This document shows positions 16,001 to 24,227 of a stretch of 32,906 bases of DNA, one piece after another. Every line of letters starts with the position of its first letter. Position 1 is the first letter of the stretch. The translations under genes were made by a program, and so were the position numbers. The stretch is taken from NCBI RefSeq assembly GCF_013281975.1, contig NZ_BLRZ01000006.1, positions 1 through 32,906 of the forward strand, read 5' to 3'. The notes beneath the pieces were generated by a model. That model saw nothing but the letters and a program-made list of their open reading frames with translations, had not been told where the DNA came from and searched no databases. This DNA is from Candidatus Hakubella thermalkaliphila (GTDB taxonomy: Bacteria; Actinomycetota; Humimicrobiia; Hakubellales; Hakubellaceae).

Positions 16001-16497
16001 CGGAACAGACGGAAGCTTCTCTCTTTGGTGAGAACTATTCGGATAACCGGAAAAATAAGGATCATCCAGAAAGTATTGTAAAGGGGCTGGATCAATATGT
16101 TGACCTGGAATAAATTAAAATCCCGCACAATACCAAAGATATAAGTAATAGCCATAACCAGACCAAGATGAACTATGCTGCCCAAAAGAGCCACCAGAGC
16201 CGGAACGTAACGGCTCTCCGCATTGATCATGGTCACTACATTTCCGGCCATATAGCCCACAATAGTTTTGGAAAAAGCATATATGCCTAAAATACCTCCA
16301 CCCAGAAGATCAGCCAGAAAGCCCCCTATAAACCCGATTATGGAACCAAACCGGGAACCCTCAATTATGGCCACAGATATGACCAATACCAGCACAAAGT
16401 CGGGAATCGCTTTGCCCAGGGCAATGTTGGGAGCCAGGGCCATCTGAAGCAGAAGAGCCAGAAATAGAAACATAAAGACTATGATCCGGTGCTGCAC
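15997..16497 (-). CDS. mreD: Rod shape-determining membrane protein MreD
   Basis: A 166-residue hydrophobic protein with about five membrane segments (RIIVFMFLFLALLLQMAL, FVLVLVISVAIIEG, FGSIIGFIGGFLADLLGG and others). The GSIIGFIGGFLADLL pattern is typical of MreD. It is part of the MreBCD-RodA-PBP2 complex, bridging MreC and the cytoplasmic membrane. The frame is open to 16533, but GTG 16497 has AGGAGG seven bases ahead and sits right after the mreC stop, so I prefer it. It lies between mreC and mrdA with minimal spacing. Confidence 0.88.
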   Translation of the reverse strand: MQHRIIVFMFLFLALLLQMALAPNIALGKAIPDFVLVLVISVAIIEGSRFGSIIGFIGGFLADLLGGGILGIYAFSKTIVGYMAGNVVTMINAESRYVPALVALLGSIVHLGLVMAITYIFGIVRDFNLFQVNILIQPLYNTFWMILIFPVIRIVLTKERSFRLFR

Positions 16498-16498
16498 T

Positions 16499-17347
16499 CT
16501 AGTCCTCCTGGAAGTCCACCCTGGGAGAGGCATTGGTAATGATCAGAACCTTTTCCAGAGCATCAAAATCTACAAAAGGAACAACCTCGATCTGCTGATA
16601 AAAATCGTATCTTCTCTCCTCCACCTGGCTCACTTTGCCGATAAGAATACCACTGGGGTAGATACCGCCATAACCAGAGGTGACGACCCGATTTCCTTTC
16701 TCGACCCGGGAGTCCTTGGGAACATAATTGAATTTGAGGATATCGGTCATGGTCCCTTCCACTATCCCTCTGGCTCTGGTGGATACATCTCTTCCCCCCA
16801 CAGAACTCTGAGGATCGATGATCAACTGCACTTCAGCCGCATTGCGGGACACGGTGGTGACTTTTCCTACCAGCCCCCGGTCTGTTATAACCGGCATATT
16901 CACTTCTACCCCGTGATCACGACCCTTATCGATCACAATAGCAGCATGCCAGTTGGTGAAAGATCTACCTATTACCGTAGCCAGTACTGTCTCAAATTTC
17001 TGGCGGGCTGGGGCACCCAGAAGTCTTCGCAGCTCCCGGTTCTCTGCCTCCACCTCCTGAAGTCGGGCACTTTCCATCCGCAGCTCAGATGCCTCTGCCC
17101 GCAGGGCCTGGTTCTCCTGCCGCAGGGTACCCAACTCCTGGACGGACCTTGCTATATCGGTCAGAGGCCGGATAAGAGTGACCACCCCTTTTTGAACGGG
17201 AGCAAAGACGAGGAGCAAATTCTCATGGATGGCCGTCAAAATCTGCCCTTCATTCTGCCGAAACTGAAAAGTAGCCACCAGGATGCTGAGGACAATCAGG
17301 ATAACCAGCACAATCTGATTTTTGTGGCTGCCATTGATCGAGGACAT
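16499..17347 (-). CDS. mreC: Rod shape-determining protein MreC
   Basis: A 282-residue bitopic protein with one N-terminal membrane helix (IVLVILIVLSILVATF). A coiled coil of about 45 residues (ELGTLRQENQALRAEASELR and onward, residues ~70-110) follows, then the two beta-barrels of the extracytoplasmic domain. Characteristic segments are IDKGRDHGVEVNMPVIT, GLVGKVTTVSRNAAEVQL and VVTSGYGGIYPSGILIGKV. MreC connects MreB filaments to PBP2 and activates it. ATG 17347 starts 9 bp after the mreB stop; the ribosome site is weak, so coupling to mreB is likely. Confidence 0.94.
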   Translation of the reverse strand: MSSINGSHKNQIVLVILIVLSILVATFQFRQNEGQILTAIHENLLLVFAPVQKGVVTLIRPLTDIARSVQELGTLRQENQALRAEASELRMESARLQEVEAENRELRRLLGAPARQKFETVLATVIGRSFTNWHAAIVIDKGRDHGVEVNMPVITDRGLVGKVTTVSRNAAEVQLIIDPQSSVGGRDVSTRARGIVEGTMTDILKFNYVPKDSRVEKGNRVVTSGYGGIYPSGILIGKVSQVEERRYDFYQQIEVVPFVDFDALEKVLIITNASPRVDFQED

Positions 17348-17356
17348 GAGAAGACC

Positions 17357-18391
17357 CTAAAATTGTTTGGGCATTCCAAGATGCTTCTTTAAAGTGGAGA
17401 ATTCCTCCAGACATTTGCCAGATCCGAGAACCACCGCCGAGAGGGGCTGATCGACCAGATAGATGGTGCACTGGGTCTCGTGATGGATACGTTCCGGAAG
17501 ACCCTTCAGCAGAGAGCCTCCTCCCGCCAGAACTATCCCCCGGTCGATGATGTCGGCAGCCAGCTCCGGGGGGGTGATGGAAAGGACCTCATGAACGGCA
17601 TAAATGATATTGGCCACTGGCTCCTCCAGAGCTTTTCTAACCTCCTGGCTGGAGACAATGAGGCTCTTGGGGAGCCCGGTCACCAGGTCTCTGCCTTTTA
17701 TCTCTGCCTTTTCCTCCTGCTCCAGAGGAAAGGCGGAACCAATCTCTATCTTCAGATCTTCGGCCACTCTCGGACCGATCATCAGGTTATGTTCTTTTCG
17801 GAAATAGCTGATGATGGCCTCATCCATCTCGTCTCCAGCGATCCGAATGGACTTGCTTACCACTATTCCGCCTAGCGAGATAACCGCCACCTCGGTGGTC
17901 CCTCCACCTATGTCCACTATCATGCTGCCCACAGCTTCTCCGACAGGCAGACCCGCTCCGATAGCTGCTGCCATAGGTTCCTCAATTATGTAGGCAGCTC
18001 TGGCCCCGGCCTGCTCACAAACCTCACTTACCGCCCTTCTCTCTACGCCAGTTATGCCTGAGGGCACACAGATGATTATTCTGGGACGAGCAAAGAAACG
18101 GTGCCGGTGTACTTTGTTGATAAAGTAGCGGAGCATCTTTTCTGTAGTATCGAAATCGGCGATTACTCCATCTTTGAGAGGTCTGATCGGCACTATCCTC
18201 TCCGGAGTCTTGCCGATCATGTTTTTGGCCTCCAGCCCCACCGCCAGGACCGCCCCGGTGTCCCTATCCAGAGCCACTACCGAGGGCTCGTTAAGCACCA
18301 CACCCTTTCCCCTGACATAGACCAAAGTAGTGGCTGTGCCCAGGTCTATGGCAATATCTTGCCCGATGAAACTAAAAAGTCTTTCCAGCAT
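17357..18391 (-). CDS. mreB: Rod shape-determining actin homologue MreB
   Basis: A 344-residue actin-fold ATPase that forms membrane-associated filaments guiding side-wall synthesis. The nucleotide-binding motifs are DIAIDLGTATTLVYVRGKG (phosphate 1), MIVDIGGGTTEVAVISLGG (phosphate 2) and GIVLAGGGSLLKGLPER (adenosine). The N-terminal MLERLFSFIGQ is a short amphipathic membrane-binding helix seen in many MreBs. The start ATG has AGGAAG upstream. It is the first gene of the mreBCD-mrdA-rodA unit; the 53-bp gap to the DUF4321 gene may or may not contain a promoter. Confidence 0.97.
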   Translation of the reverse strand: MLERLFSFIGQDIAIDLGTATTLVYVRGKGVVLNEPSVVALDRDTGAVLAVGLEAKNMIGKTPERIVPIRPLKDGVIADFDTTEKMLRYFINKVHRHRFFARPRIIICVPSGITGVERRAVSEVCEQAGARAAYIIEEPMAAAIGAGLPVGEAVGSMIVDIGGGTTEVAVISLGGIVVSKSIRIAGDEMDEAIISYFRKEHNLMIGPRVAEDLKIEIGSAFPLEQEEKAEIKGRDLVTGLPKSLIVSSQEVRKALEEPVANIIYAVHEVLSITPPELAADIIDRGIVLAGGGSLLKGLPERIHHETQCTIYLVDQPLSAVVLGSGKCLEEFSTLKKHLGMPKQF

Positions 18392-18444
18392 GGCTTCCTT
18401 CCCGTTCCCTCATCCTGCTAAAGAATTACTGGCTACCCCAGCCT

Positions 18445-18684
18445 TCATTTAATGTCCAGTAACAAAAAAGTAGCTAATAAGCCCATGATGGAAGCCAGAG
18501 TAATCTTCACCTGCATGCCGAAGGTCAGATCAAACAGATGTAGGTCAACAGTAACCGGAGAGAGTCCTATCTTAACCCCCATGTCCAATATGGGAAGCAG
18601 CTCTCTTAGAACGTATCCTATGATAGAACCCAAGATAGCCCCCACCAACAGGATAATCAGGACATATCTTCCCCGGACTCTCAA
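18445..18684 (-). CDS. Small membrane protein, DUF4321 family
   Basis: A 79-residue protein with two predicted membrane helices (YVLIILLVGAILGSIIGYVL and the C-terminal ASIMGLLATFLLLD) separated by ILDMGVKIGLSPVTVDLHLF. Sequence pattern, length and position directly upstream of mreB match the DUF4321 family, which is often found near cell-shape genes in Gram-positive-type bacteria. Function is unknown; a role in envelope assembly is only suggested by context. The start is TTG 18684, with a GAGG ribosome site and A-rich spacer. It follows ndk after 186 bp. Confidence 0.7.
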   Translation of the reverse strand: MRVRGRYVLIILLVGAILGSIIGYVLRELLPILDMGVKIGLSPVTVDLHLFDLTFGMQVKITLASIMGLLATFLLLDIK

Positions 18685-18870
18685 ATTTTTTTCCTCTTGC
18701 CAGAACAGTCTTCACTTGTTTAACAGTTTATCATTTGGTATTTTGGTTGGCAAGCCAAACCGAAAGTGGGAGCCAGGTCACCTAATTTCCAATGTTTCCA
18801 GGAAACTGACAAAATTTCAAATGCACAAGCGCTTCCGTCAAGCACTCTGCACCCCGTAGTAGCAACAGGT

Positions 18871-19296
18871 TTACTGAAAGCTTCCTCCCAGAGCGTAGTC
18901 AAAAAAGAGAGAAATTTCCCTCTCCGCGCTCTTGACCGAATCAGAGCCGTGGATGATGTTCTCCTGGGTCTCAATTCCGAAGTCACCCCGGATGGTGCCC
19001 GGAGGTGCTTCAGCGGGATTGGTAGGTCCCATCATAGTCCTGACAATTTTTACCGCTTCTGGTCCTGACACTATCATGACCACCACCTTTCCAGAGGTGA
19101 TGAAATCCACCAGACTTTCAAAGAAGGGCTTGTCCTTATGCTCCTCATAGTGCTTCTCAGCTAGCTCCCTCTTTAGGTGCATCATCTTCATATCCTCAAT
19201 ATTCAGCCCTTTGGCCTCGATTCTCTTAATAATCTCGCCGCTCAGTCCCCTTCTGACCGCATCGGGCTTAATAATAATTAGTGTTTTTTGCCACAT
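18871..19296 (-). CDS. ndk: Nucleoside diphosphate kinase
   Basis: A 141-residue enzyme transferring gamma-phosphate between NTPs and NDPs through a phosphohistidine. Motifs run in order: TLIIIKPDAVRRGLSGEII at the start, GPEAVKIVRTMMGPTNPAEA, then GTIRGDFG and the active-site His116 in NIIHGSDSVKSAEREI. Length is normal and the fold is complete. The gene sits between the zinc-ribbon membrane protein and the DUF4321 gene. The folC-ndk-mreB order is a feature shared with actinobacterial genomes. Confidence 0.97.
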   Translation of the reverse strand: MWQKTLIIIKPDAVRRGLSGEIIKRIEAKGLNIEDMKMMHLKRELAEKHYEEHKDKPFFESLVDFITSGKVVVMIVSGPEAVKIVRTMMGPTNPAEAPPGTIRGDFGIETQENIIHGSDSVKSAEREISLFFDYALGGSFQ

Positions 19297-19370
19297 TGTC
19301 CCTCTCTTTACCTGAGTAGAAAATACTGGATATTCTCATTGTTGGCCAGCGATGATGCCACAATGACCAA

Positions 19371-19808
19371 TCAGGTCTCGTATCGACAATACGGGCAGAC
19401 GATCCAATTCAACTGAAGAGAGCGGCCACACTGGGTACAGGAGTTTTTGAGCTTCTTACGGCAGTACGGACAAATCAGAAAGTCTACCTCCACTCTTTTA
19501 CCGCAAGCGGGGCAGTGAGGATTCTCCTCGACCAGCCTCTCTTTGGCTTCTATTTCCAGCTCCCGTTCCAGAGCATCCTCTCTCAACTCTGGAGGCCGAA
19601 GAATAAAATAGAGTATTAATCCAAAAAACCCGAAAATGAGGGCAACCACGGCCCAAAAGATACCACTGGCATCTCTCCTGACAGCATCACGATAAACCCA
19701 GTACACCACGCTCAGCCACAGCAGGATCAAGAAGAAAATGGTTACATTCAGACCCAGCTTAAAAATGGGGGAGGTGAAGAACTGCAAAATTTCATCCAAT
19801 ATTTCCAT
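19371..19808 (-). CDS. Membrane protein with two C-terminal zinc ribbons
   Basis: A 145-residue protein of unknown function. Two membrane helices (LGLNVTIFFLILLWLSVVYW and FWAVVALIFGFFGLILYFIL) resemble a PLDc_N-type hairpin. They are followed by a charged linker (ELREDALERELEIEAKERL) and two zinc ribbons made of CPAC...CPYC and CTQC...CPYC pairs, about residues 97-142. Such double zinc-ribbon domains are commonly cytosolic and may bind protein or nucleic acid. It occupies the place, between folC and ndk, where Streptomyces has a different small membrane protein. The start ATG 19808 is the only convincing one. Confidence 0.7.
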   Translation of the reverse strand: MEILDEILQFFTSPIFKLGLNVTIFFLILLWLSVVYWVYRDAVRRDASGIFWAVVALIFGFFGLILYFILRPPELREDALERELEIEAKERLVEENPHCPACGKRVEVDFLICPYCRKKLKNSCTQCGRSLQLNWIVCPYCRYET

Positions 19809-19897
19809 AGAAATTCACGCAAGGGGACGGTCAGCTTTAGCAGGCAGGGGAATTGCGCTTCCTCCTTTCTTTTTCTATGATACCACCCCTTGTAGGA

Positions 19898-21247
19898 TTA
19901 AGAAAATACTTCCTCAGTCAGGTCTTGCACTGTCTTTTTGGCAATCCAGATATTGGACAGAGACCCCGCCACACATATTAGATCCTGCTCTTTGGCCATG
20001 GCTATGGCCTTCTTCACTGCCCGGGCCAGATCTCTCTCCACCCAGACCTCTATCCTTTTGTCCGACGTCACCAGGTGGTGGTTCTTTTCTACCAGGGTTC
20101 TGAGGTATTCTGCATCCTGGCTCCTGGGAAGACCACTCTCGGAAAGGAAGATCACATCCACCTGGGGAAGAAGGTATTTGATCATCTTGCTGGCATCCTT
20201 ATCCTTAAAAAGAGCCAGAATGATGATGAGTCTGGAGTAGCTATATCCCTTTTTGATGTTCTCCATGAGCTTCTGAATGGCGGCCGGGTTATGCGCACCA
20301 TCAACCAGTACTCTTGGACGAGAACAGATCATTTCCAGACGTCCCGGAATAGAGAAGCTCTCCAGACCTGTCCTGACCCACTCTCCCCTAATTTCTCCCC
20401 AACTGTCCAGAAAGAGCTCGCTGGCTACTATGCTCAGAGTGGCATTTTCCACTTGAAAGGAAGCTTTGCTTTGGATCAGCAGGTGAGGAAAAAAGTGTTT
20501 GATCCCCTGAACAGAAAATATTGCCCCTCCGTCTGGGTTCTCCCGGATCTCTTTCAATCGGAAGTCTCGACCATAGATATAAAGAGGAGAGCCTGTCTCA
20601 GTGGTCTTAGCCTCCAGCACCTTTATGACTCGCCTGTCCCTGGACATGGTAGCCACCGAGGATCCTTTTTTGATTACCCCGGCTTCTTCCCAGGCTATCT
20701 GGCATATGCTGTTGCCCAGAATCTGGGTATGCTCCAAACTTATATTGGTCAGGGCCACCACTCGGGAGAAAACAACGTTGGTGGCATCCCATCGGCCGCC
20801 CATGCCGGCCTCCAGAACGGTGCAATCTACCTGATGGTCATAGAAGTACTTCAGAGCCAGGGCGGTGAGAATTTCAAACTGGGTTAGATTCTCTCCAGAA
20901 GCGCTATTGACCTCATTGATCAGAGGTAACAAAAGGTTCAGGTAAGCCACAAACTCATCCTCCGATATTTCCTGTCCTCCCACCTCAATTCGCTCGGTGA
21001 ACTCTCGAATATGAGGAGAAGTATAGACTCCCACCTTAAGTCCTGCCTCTTTCAGAATGGAGCCGATCATACGGGTGGTGGAAGTCTTGCCATTAGTGCC
21101 CACTACGTGCAGGGAGCCAAAATTCCGCGGAGCATCTCCTAAAAGGCAATAGATCCTTTCCATCTGGCTGAGGGAGGGATTAATGCCGAAGATCTCGGTA
21201 GATTTGATGTACTCTTTAGCATCCTGATAATTCTTAATTCTGATCAA
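19898..21247 (-). CDS. folC: Bifunctional dihydrofolate / folylpolyglutamate synthase
   Basis: A 449-residue Mur-ligase-family enzyme adding glutamate to dihydropteroate and to folates. The ATP loop GTNGKTSTT is near residue 50, followed by YTSPHIREFTERI, LEAGMGGRWDATNV, LTNISLEHTQILG and the C-terminal-domain motif DGAHNPAA. The N-terminal ~28 residues (YQDAKEYI...FGINPSLSQMERIY) match the conserved start of the family, so TTG 21247 is needed even though it is not ATG. That TTG overlaps the valS stop as TTGA. Translation is therefore probably coupled to valS, the standard neighbour of folC. Confidence 0.95.
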   Translation of the reverse strand: MIRIKNYQDAKEYIKSTEIFGINPSLSQMERIYCLLGDAPRNFGSLHVVGTNGKTSTTRMIGSILKEAGLKVGVYTSPHIREFTERIEVGGQEISEDEFVAYLNLLLPLINEVNSASGENLTQFEILTALALKYFYDHQVDCTVLEAGMGGRWDATNVVFSRVVALTNISLEHTQILGNSICQIAWEEAGVIKKGSSVATMSRDRRVIKVLEAKTTETGSPLYIYGRDFRLKEIRENPDGGAIFSVQGIKHFFPHLLIQSKASFQVENATLSIVASELFLDSWGEIRGEWVRTGLESFSIPGRLEMICSRPRVLVDGAHNPAAIQKLMENIKKGYSYSRLIIILALFKDKDASKMIKYLLPQVDVIFLSESGLPRSQDAEYLRTLVEKNHHLVTSDKRIEVWVERDLARAVKKAIAMAKEQDLICVAGSLSNIWIAKKTVQDLTEEVFS

Positions 21248-23901
21248 AGTTCCTCCAGACTCTCCCGGTTTTCTATCTGTCGCTGTAGTCGATCTCGAAC
21301 TTCCTGAAACTCTTGCAGTTTGGTCCTCTCCCTGGCTACTACCCCCTCAGGAGCGCGGCTCAGGTAGTTTTGATTGGCCAGCTTTTCCTGGCTCCTCTTT
21401 ATTTCCTGGTCCAGACGGCCCATCTGCCGCCTCAGCCTTTCTTTTTCACTACTCAGGTCGATCAGCCCACTCGCCTCCACATAGAGCTCTGCTCCTGCAG
21501 CCACTCCTTTCAGATATTGTCCGGGGTGCTCCACCGACTCCTCCAATCTCATCTCCTCCACTCTGGCCAGATCCATAATATAGCCAGAGCTCTGAGCCCA
21601 TATCTCCTTCAACTCACCATTGGCAGGGACTAATACGATCCTTAGCTTTTGGGCGGGGTTAATATTATGCTCCGATCTTAGCCGCCTGACCTCAGTGACC
21701 ACCTCCATCAGAGCTTCCATCTGTCGGTCCGCCTCTTCATCTATGAGGCTCTCCTCATAACTGGGATAGGAGGCCACCATGATGCTCTCTCCATCATGAG
21801 GCAGCAGTTGCCAGATCTCCTCGGTGATAAAGGGCATAAAGGGGTGGAGAAGTCTCAAAAATCGATCCTGTACGTAGAGCAGGATGGAACGAGCTTTATC
21901 TGAGTCTTTTTTCTCTCCTCGATAGAGGTCTCTCTTACTCATCTCGATATACCAGTCACAGAACCTGCCCCAGAAAAAGTCATAGAGGGCCTTGGAAGCC
22001 TGGCTGAAGTTATATCGGGCCAGCTCCTCCTCCACCTTTCTGGCAGTCTGGGAAAGCTGGCTTAAGATCCATCGGTCATGAAGAGCCAGATCAAAGTCCC
22101 TGACTGAGAAGGTTAGATCTTTTCCGTCTCCCACGTTCATCAGGATAAAGCGGGAGGCATTCCAGATCTTGTTAGCGAAGTTCCTCATCCCCTCGATCCT
22201 CTCTTCTCCCAGCAGGACGTCCCGACCCGGGGTAGTCAGAAAAGAAATGGTAAATCGGAGAGCATCGGTACCACACTTGCCGATGACATCGAGAGGATCT
22301 ATGACATTGCCCCGGGACTTGCTCATTTTCTGACCCTGGATGTCGGAGACAAGAGGGTTGATGAAAACCTGATGGAAGGGCACATCTCCCACCCCGTACA
22401 GACCAGCCATGATCATCCGAGCTACCCAGAAAAAGATGATGTCGTGGCCAGTCACCAGCACATCCGTGGGATAAAAGTAGCGAAGATCTTCCGTATCATC
22501 CGGCCAGCCCAGAGTGGAGAAGGGCCACAGGGCTGAGGAGAACCAGGTATCCAGAACATCGTCCTCCTGGTGTAGTTCCTCCGAGCTACAGCCAGGGCAG
22601 ACCTGGGGATCATCCACAGTCACGATCTCCTGACCGCACCTCCGGCAGTACCAGGCCGGTATACGATGGCCCCACCAGATTTGGCGGGAGATACACCAGT
22701 CCCGAATATTCTGCATCCAATCAAAGTAGACCTTTGCCCACGGGGAAGGGATAAATTCGATCCGCCCCTCCCGGACTGCCTCTACAGCAGGTCCAGCCAG
22801 AGGCTTCATGCGCAGGAACCATTGCCTGGAAATCCTGGGCTCCACCATGGTATCGCAGCGGTAACATTGTCCCACGGAGTGGGAATACTTTTCCTGTCCT
22901 TCCACAAGGCCCAGTCTTTCCAGATCTGCCACTACTCGGCGGCGGGCTTCGGAGCGTTCCAGACCCTGGTAGGGGCCAGCATTTTCATTGGTCACGGCCG
23001 ATTCGGTAAAGATGTTAACCAGGGGCAGTCCATGACGGACAGCCACCTCAAAGTCATGAGGATCATGGGCCGGGGTGATCTTCAGTGCTCCCGTACCGAA
23101 CTGAGGGTCCACATACTCATCCTCTATGATGGGTAGCTCCCGGTTTAGCAGAGGAAGGATGGCCATGCGGCCCACCAACTGCCGATAGCGCGGGTCTTTG
23201 GGGTTCACGGCCACCGCCGTATCTCCCAGCATGGTCTCGGGCCGGGTGGTAGCCACTACAATATATCCTTCCTGGTCCTTGAGAGGATACCGCACCCGCC
23301 ACAGAGCAGCCTCCGGGCGAGGATGATGCTCCACTTCAATATCGGAGAGGGCGGTATGGCAACGGGGACACCAGTTGATCATGTAGTCGCCCCGGTAAAT
23401 CAGGCCATCCTGGTACAGTTTGACAAAGAAGGTTCTTACCGCCCGACTGCACCCCTCATCCATGGTAAAGCGCTGCCTCTCCCAGTCAGCCGAAGCGCCC
23501 AGGGCCTTGAGCTGATCAATAATACGGTTGCCATACTTCTCCTTCCAGGCCCACACTCGCTCCAAAAACTTCTCCCGCCCCAGTTGCTGTCGGGTCAGAC
23601 CCTCTGCCATAAGCTCCTTTTCTACCACGTTTTGAGTGGCGATACCCGCATGGTCCGTCCCTGGGATCCAGCAGGCATTGAGGCCTTTCATCCTCTTGTA
23701 TCTAATGATGATATCCTGAAGAACGTTATTGAGGGCATGGCCCATGTGCAGAGAACCGGTTACGTTGGGCGGAGGAATTACAATGACAAAGGGTTCCCTG
23801 GAGGAGTCAACCTCAGCATGGAAAAGCCTCTTCTCCTCCCAAAAGGAATAGATTTTCTTTTCCACTTCTGCAGGTTTATACTGGTCAGGCAATTCGGGCA
23901 T
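21244..23901 (-). CDS. valS: Valyl-tRNA synthetase
   Basis: A class I aminoacyl-tRNA synthetase of 885 residues charging tRNA-Val. The HIGH-type motif is in PPNVTGSLHMGH and the KMSKS motif in GQKMSKSRGNVIDPL. Between them lies the editing domain (VVATTRPETMLGDTAVAVNP) and two Cys-rich elements (CPRC/CYRC, CRRCG...CPGC) that can bind zinc. The anticodon-binding domain and the C-terminal coiled coil (EKERLRRQMGRLDQEIKRSQ) complete it. The ATG at 23901 is chosen over the further open frame to 23946, since MPELPDQYKPAEVE is the normal N-terminus and AGGGAAG lies upstream. It is separated from clpX by 326 bp containing a terminator and repeats. Confidence 0.97.
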   Translation of the reverse strand: MPELPDQYKPAEVEKKIYSFWEEKRLFHAEVDSSREPFVIVIPPPNVTGSLHMGHALNNVLQDIIIRYKRMKGLNACWIPGTDHAGIATQNVVEKELMAEGLTRQQLGREKFLERVWAWKEKYGNRIIDQLKALGASADWERQRFTMDEGCSRAVRTFFVKLYQDGLIYRGDYMINWCPRCHTALSDIEVEHHPRPEAALWRVRYPLKDQEGYIVVATTRPETMLGDTAVAVNPKDPRYRQLVGRMAILPLLNRELPIIEDEYVDPQFGTGALKITPAHDPHDFEVAVRHGLPLVNIFTESAVTNENAGPYQGLERSEARRRVVADLERLGLVEGQEKYSHSVGQCYRCDTMVEPRISRQWFLRMKPLAGPAVEAVREGRIEFIPSPWAKVYFDWMQNIRDWCISRQIWWGHRIPAWYCRRCGQEIVTVDDPQVCPGCSSEELHQEDDVLDTWFSSALWPFSTLGWPDDTEDLRYFYPTDVLVTGHDIIFFWVARMIMAGLYGVGDVPFHQVFINPLVSDIQGQKMSKSRGNVIDPLDVIGKCGTDALRFTISFLTTPGRDVLLGEERIEGMRNFANKIWNASRFILMNVGDGKDLTFSVRDFDLALHDRWILSQLSQTARKVEEELARYNFSQASKALYDFFWGRFCDWYIEMSKRDLYRGEKKDSDKARSILLYVQDRFLRLLHPFMPFITEEIWQLLPHDGESIMVASYPSYEESLIDEEADRQMEALMEVVTEVRRLRSEHNINPAQKLRIVLVPANGELKEIWAQSSGYIMDLARVEEMRLEESVEHPGQYLKGVAAGAELYVEASGLIDLSSEKERLRRQMGRLDQEIKRSQEKLANQNYLSRAPEGVVARERTKLQEFQEVRDRLQRQIENRESLEEL

Positions 23902-23976
23902 CAGAACTTCCCTTCCCCACCATATGCGGTCCTGTCCGCCAGCCACATCCGCATTAACTTCCCCGCCGAGAGTTCC

Positions 23977-23994
23977 CCTTCCGTAAGGGAGGGG
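23977..23994. repeat. 18-bp repeat CCTTCCGTAAGGGAGGGG, copy 1
   Basis: Exactly identical to 24121-24138 and in the same orientation, 144 bp away. The core CCTTCCGTAAGG can form a short hairpin. Together with flanking TCACCCC on the minus strand it resembles the small palindrome at 3457-3480. Confidence 0.75.
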
Positions 23995-24120
23995 GTGAGA
24001 GGCGGCTTTGCTTGATTTTTCCTCCCCTTTTTGCTACTATATGTTTGTATACCGCAGGAACTGCGGAAATCAACGCTTGTGGAGATATGGGCAGCCGCCA
24101 GGCACTCAGCCCAGGAAGCT

Positions 24121-24138
24121 CCTTCCGTAAGGGAGGGG
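24121..24138. repeat. 18-bp repeat CCTTCCGTAAGGGAGGGG, copy 2
   Basis: Second exact copy of the 18-mer at 23977-23994, located just past the clpX terminator on the minus strand. Both copies are in the valS 5' region, so they could shape its leader RNA or be remains of an interspersed repeat. Confidence 0.75.
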
Positions 24139-24146
24139 TAGTTCAC

Positions 24147-24185
24147 CAAAAAACCCATTCTCCCGCCATAGGGAATGGGTTTTCC
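24147..24185 (-). terminator. Rho-independent terminator of clpX
   Basis: On the minus strand AACCCATTCCC, a short loop, GGGAGAATGGGTT and then TTTT form a stem of about 11 bp (with a small bulge) followed by a T-run, 43 bp past the clpX stop. On the plus strand the same hairpin is followed by four T, so it may act both ways. It separates the tig-clpP-clpX unit from valS-folC. Confidence 0.85.
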
Positions 24186-24227
24186 AAAAGCCACCTGGAC
24201 TTCTTCTGCCCTGGATCGGTACCGCAC

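Larger units (their letters stand above)
23902..24227. other. Gap between clpX and valS with terminator and short repeats
   Basis: The 326-bp stretch is open in one minus-strand frame, but that frame has low-complexity, repeat-derived content and no family resemblance. It holds the clpX terminator (24147-24185), a pair of identical 18-bp sequences (23977-23994 and 24121-24138) and presumably the valS promoter. I looked for a valine T-box leader and saw no conserved T-box sequence. Confidence 0.55.

Noticed and set aside
16481-17392. Plus-strand open frame of 303 codons opposite mreC
   Set aside because: Antisense to mreC, whose motifs are clear.
20075-20887. Plus-strand open frame of 270 codons opposite folC
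   Set aside because: Antisense shadow of folC with no recognisable domain and no proper start signals.
23902-24227. Minus-strand 108-codon frame and a possible valine T-box leader ahead of valS
   Set aside because: The frame is built from the terminator and repeats and resembles no family. The conserved T-box core sequence and an antiterminator/terminator pair before valS are not visible; the only strong hairpin belongs to clpX.
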